From: Elusimicrobia bacterium CG08_land_8_20_14_0_20_59_10
GTDB lineage: Bacteria > Elusimicrobiota > Elusimicrobia > Elusimicrobiales > UBA9959
Assembly (NCBI GenBank): GCA_002779045.1
Contig: PEXO01000127.1
Span: 1 to 7,520 of the forward strand
Length of the DNA stretch: 7,520 bases
Direction of reading: 5' to 3'
The notes below the pieces were generated by a model, which worked only from the letters and a program-made list of their open reading frames with translations, had not been told where the DNA came from and ran no database searches. The translations under genes and the position numbers were made by a program. This document shows, one piece after another, positions 6,457 through 7,520 of the stretch (positions are counted from its first letter, which is position 1; each line of letters opens with the position of its first letter).

Positions 6457-7458
6457 CTAAAACTGCAGTTTCAGGGCCAGCTGGCTGCTCTTGCCAAGGG
6501 CGCCGTAAGGCACCATCGTATAATCAAGCCCCATTCCCATACCGAGCGCCTGGGAGGAATAGATGCCGAAACCGAAAGCCCAGCCGGAAACGTCGCTGAG
6601 CCCCAGGCCGTCCAGCGTTTTATCGTCCGTATTCTTGCCCATATTATCTCCGGGAGAATACCCCACCCGCACGGAAACCCGGCCGACCTGCAGCAGCTCT
6701 TCCGGCAGGCTTATCTCCACGCCGCCGCCCAGCACGGAACCCGTGTCCGAATAATTCCTCTGCTCGACGGCCAGCGTGAAGAAGGGGTTGAACACCCGCG
6801 CGCCCCCGAGACGGGTCACCTTGACCACCTGTTTGGCCTTGCCGGAAAAATTCTGACCGGCCCAGCCCAGTGAAAGTTTGCGGCCTATGCGCAGTATAAC
6901 GCCGGCGTCATATACCAGGTTGCGGTATTCCTCGCTGTAGTTATCCTCTATAACCTCTTTGAGACTAATGCCGACCAGGAACCTTTCCAGGAAGAAACCC
7001 TTGGCCAGCGACAGCGAGGCGTAGCCGTTGCGCACCTTGATGTCGGAGCCGTAAAGCGGCACGCCCTCGGAGTCGCGCACGTCGAAATCGGATATCGTGT
7101 AATACGCAACGTTCAGCCCTATCACGGACTGCCCGATGGGGTGTATATAGGACAGGTACTGGCCGCAGTAGTCCTGGAACCAGCCCAGATGCGAAAAAGA
7201 GATCTCGCGCATCTGCGCGAAGGCGATGCCGGCCGGGTTTATCCCCATGGCTTCGCCGCCCTCCAGCAGCGAGACGCCGCTGTTGCCCAGCGCCTGGGCG
7301 CGCGGGCTGCCGGCGGGGATCTTCATAAAAACGGCCCCGTCGACTCCGGCCGAGGCGCCGGCCGCGCAGGCAGGGACGCACACCGCCGGAAACATTAAAC
7401 AGGCCGGCAAAAGGACCTGCGCAAAAAACATCCCCGCCCGGCGTTTCATGTTCTTCAT
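6457..7458 (-). CDS. PorV/PorQ (UPF0164-like) outer-membrane beta-barrel protein
   Basis: A 333-residue outer-membrane protein. The N-terminus is a Sec signal peptide: basic MKNMKRR, a hydrophobic core, and likely cleavage after ASA at residue 37. The family signature follows at residues 43-80: a VFMKIPAG stretch, an ALGNSGVSL segment and INPAG (residues 73-77), the usual beginning of PorV/PorQ/UPF0164 barrels. The rest alternates short amphipathic strands and ends LKLQF, with the terminal Phe typical of BAM-inserted barrels. Relatives include PorV of the type IX secretion system and FadL-like barrels, but many members have no known role. ATG at 7458 is preceded by GAGGG seven bases upstream. 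The next gene starts 52 bases downstream in the same direction, which suggests co-transcription with the Tad genes. A lipoprotein is unlikely because the VPAC stretch has Pro at -2. The family call is fairly sure; a role in pilus or protein export is inference from position. Confidence 0.82.
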   Translation of the reverse strand: MKNMKRRAGMFFAQVLLPACLMFPAVCVPACAAGASAGVDGAVFMKIPAGSPRAQALGNSGVSLLEGGEAMGINPAGIAFAQMREISFSHLGWFQDYCGQYLSYIHPIGQSVIGLNVAYYTISDFDVRDSEGVPLYGSDIKVRNGYASLSLAKGFFLERFLVGISLKEVIEDNYSEEYRNLVYDAGVILRIGRKLSLGWAGQNFSGKAKQVVKVTRLGGARVFNPFFTLAVEQRNYSDTGSVLGGGVEISLPEELLQVGRVSVRVGYSPGDNMGKNTDDKTLDGLGLSDVSGWAFGFGIYSSQALGMGMGLDYTMVPYGALGKSSQLALKLQF

Positions 7459-7490
7459 AAATCTACCCTCATAAAAACCACTGCGGCTTC

Positions 7491-7520
7491 TTACGGTATC
7501 AATATTTTCTTAACCACCTG
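7491..7520 (-). CDS. Possible C-terminal tail of an upstream gene (partial)
   Basis: Reading in from the right edge on the minus strand, one frame gives nine codons, QVVKKILIP, and then TAA at 7493-7491. The other two frames meet stops within seven codons. A hydrophobic beta-strand ending with paired lysines resembles the last strand of FlgD-like immunoglobulin or sorting domains at the C-termini of some exported proteins, where KKILV-type endings are common. The stop lies 32 bases before the start of the PorV/PorQ-like gene, a spacing that suits an operon. Nine codons are too few to prove a gene or assign a function, so this is only a tentative boundary call. Confidence 0.35.
   Translation of the reverse strand, partial: QVVKKILIP

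Noticed and set aside
6460..6471. Perfect 12-base palindrome AAACTGCAGTTT at the end of the barrel gene
   Set aside because: It encodes the terminal KLQF of the beta-barrel, an expected outer-membrane C-terminus, so coding constraint and chance explain it better than an operator.
7449..7475. Five-codon mini open frame (MRVDL) ending at the barrel gene start
   Set aside because: Too short to support. Its sequence coincides with the ribosome binding site of the barrel gene, and its ATG has no Shine-Dalgarno of its own.

Overview
This window is a single gene cluster, read entirely on the minus strand, for a Tad (tight adherence, Flp-type) pilus and secretion machine. The host is a GC-rich, double-membraned bacterium: there is a secretin and an outer-membrane beta-barrel of the PorV/PorQ (UPF0164-like) type. 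That barrel family, frequent ATA isoleucine codons in GC-rich genes, and an unusually built Tad apparatus would suit Elusimicrobiota or a nearby uncultivated lineage. This placement is inference and only moderately supported.

Layout in transcription order (right to left): a possible nine-codon tail of an upstream gene (7520-7491); a PorV/PorQ-like outer-membrane protein (7458-6457); a Flp-like prepilin with a long leader containing a heptanucleotide repeat (6404-6177); a second, canonical Flp prepilin (6153-5965); a probable intrinsic terminator or attenuator with a competing inverted repeat (5959-5908); a TadE-like pseudopilin (5862-5350); a CpaB/RcpC-like protein (5264-4509); a very short secretin (4475-3741); a TadA secretion ATPase with a CpaE/TadZ-like ParA/MinD ATPase fused to its N-terminus (3695-1455); and a TadB-like inner-membrane platform protein that overlaps tadA by ATGA and runs off the left edge (1458-1). 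Every gap between genes is about 100 bases or shorter. I find no convincing gene on the plus strand, no RNA gene, no mobile element and no CRISPR array.

The expected working model is as follows. The prepilins and the pseudopilin are cleaved after a Gly that precedes Gln, by a prepilin peptidase not present here. The TadA motor and TadB platform assemble them at the inner membrane, the CpaE-like domain positions the machine, and CpaB plus the secretin form the exit path. The architecture departs from textbook Tad loci in three places: the fused localisation ATPase and motor, a secretin reduced to little more than its barrel domain, and a platform protein carrying a signal peptide and about 215 extra, probably periplasmic, residues. 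The PorV-like barrel heading the cluster may be part of a rebuilt outer-membrane portion, which is a hypothesis. The terminator-like structure directly after the Flp gene probably sets a high pilin-to-machinery ratio.

Two gene starts deserve care. The Flp and CpaB reading frames can each be extended upstream to a TTG codon, but in both cases a good Shine-Dalgarno sequence lies inside that extension and points to the downstream ATG, which I used.
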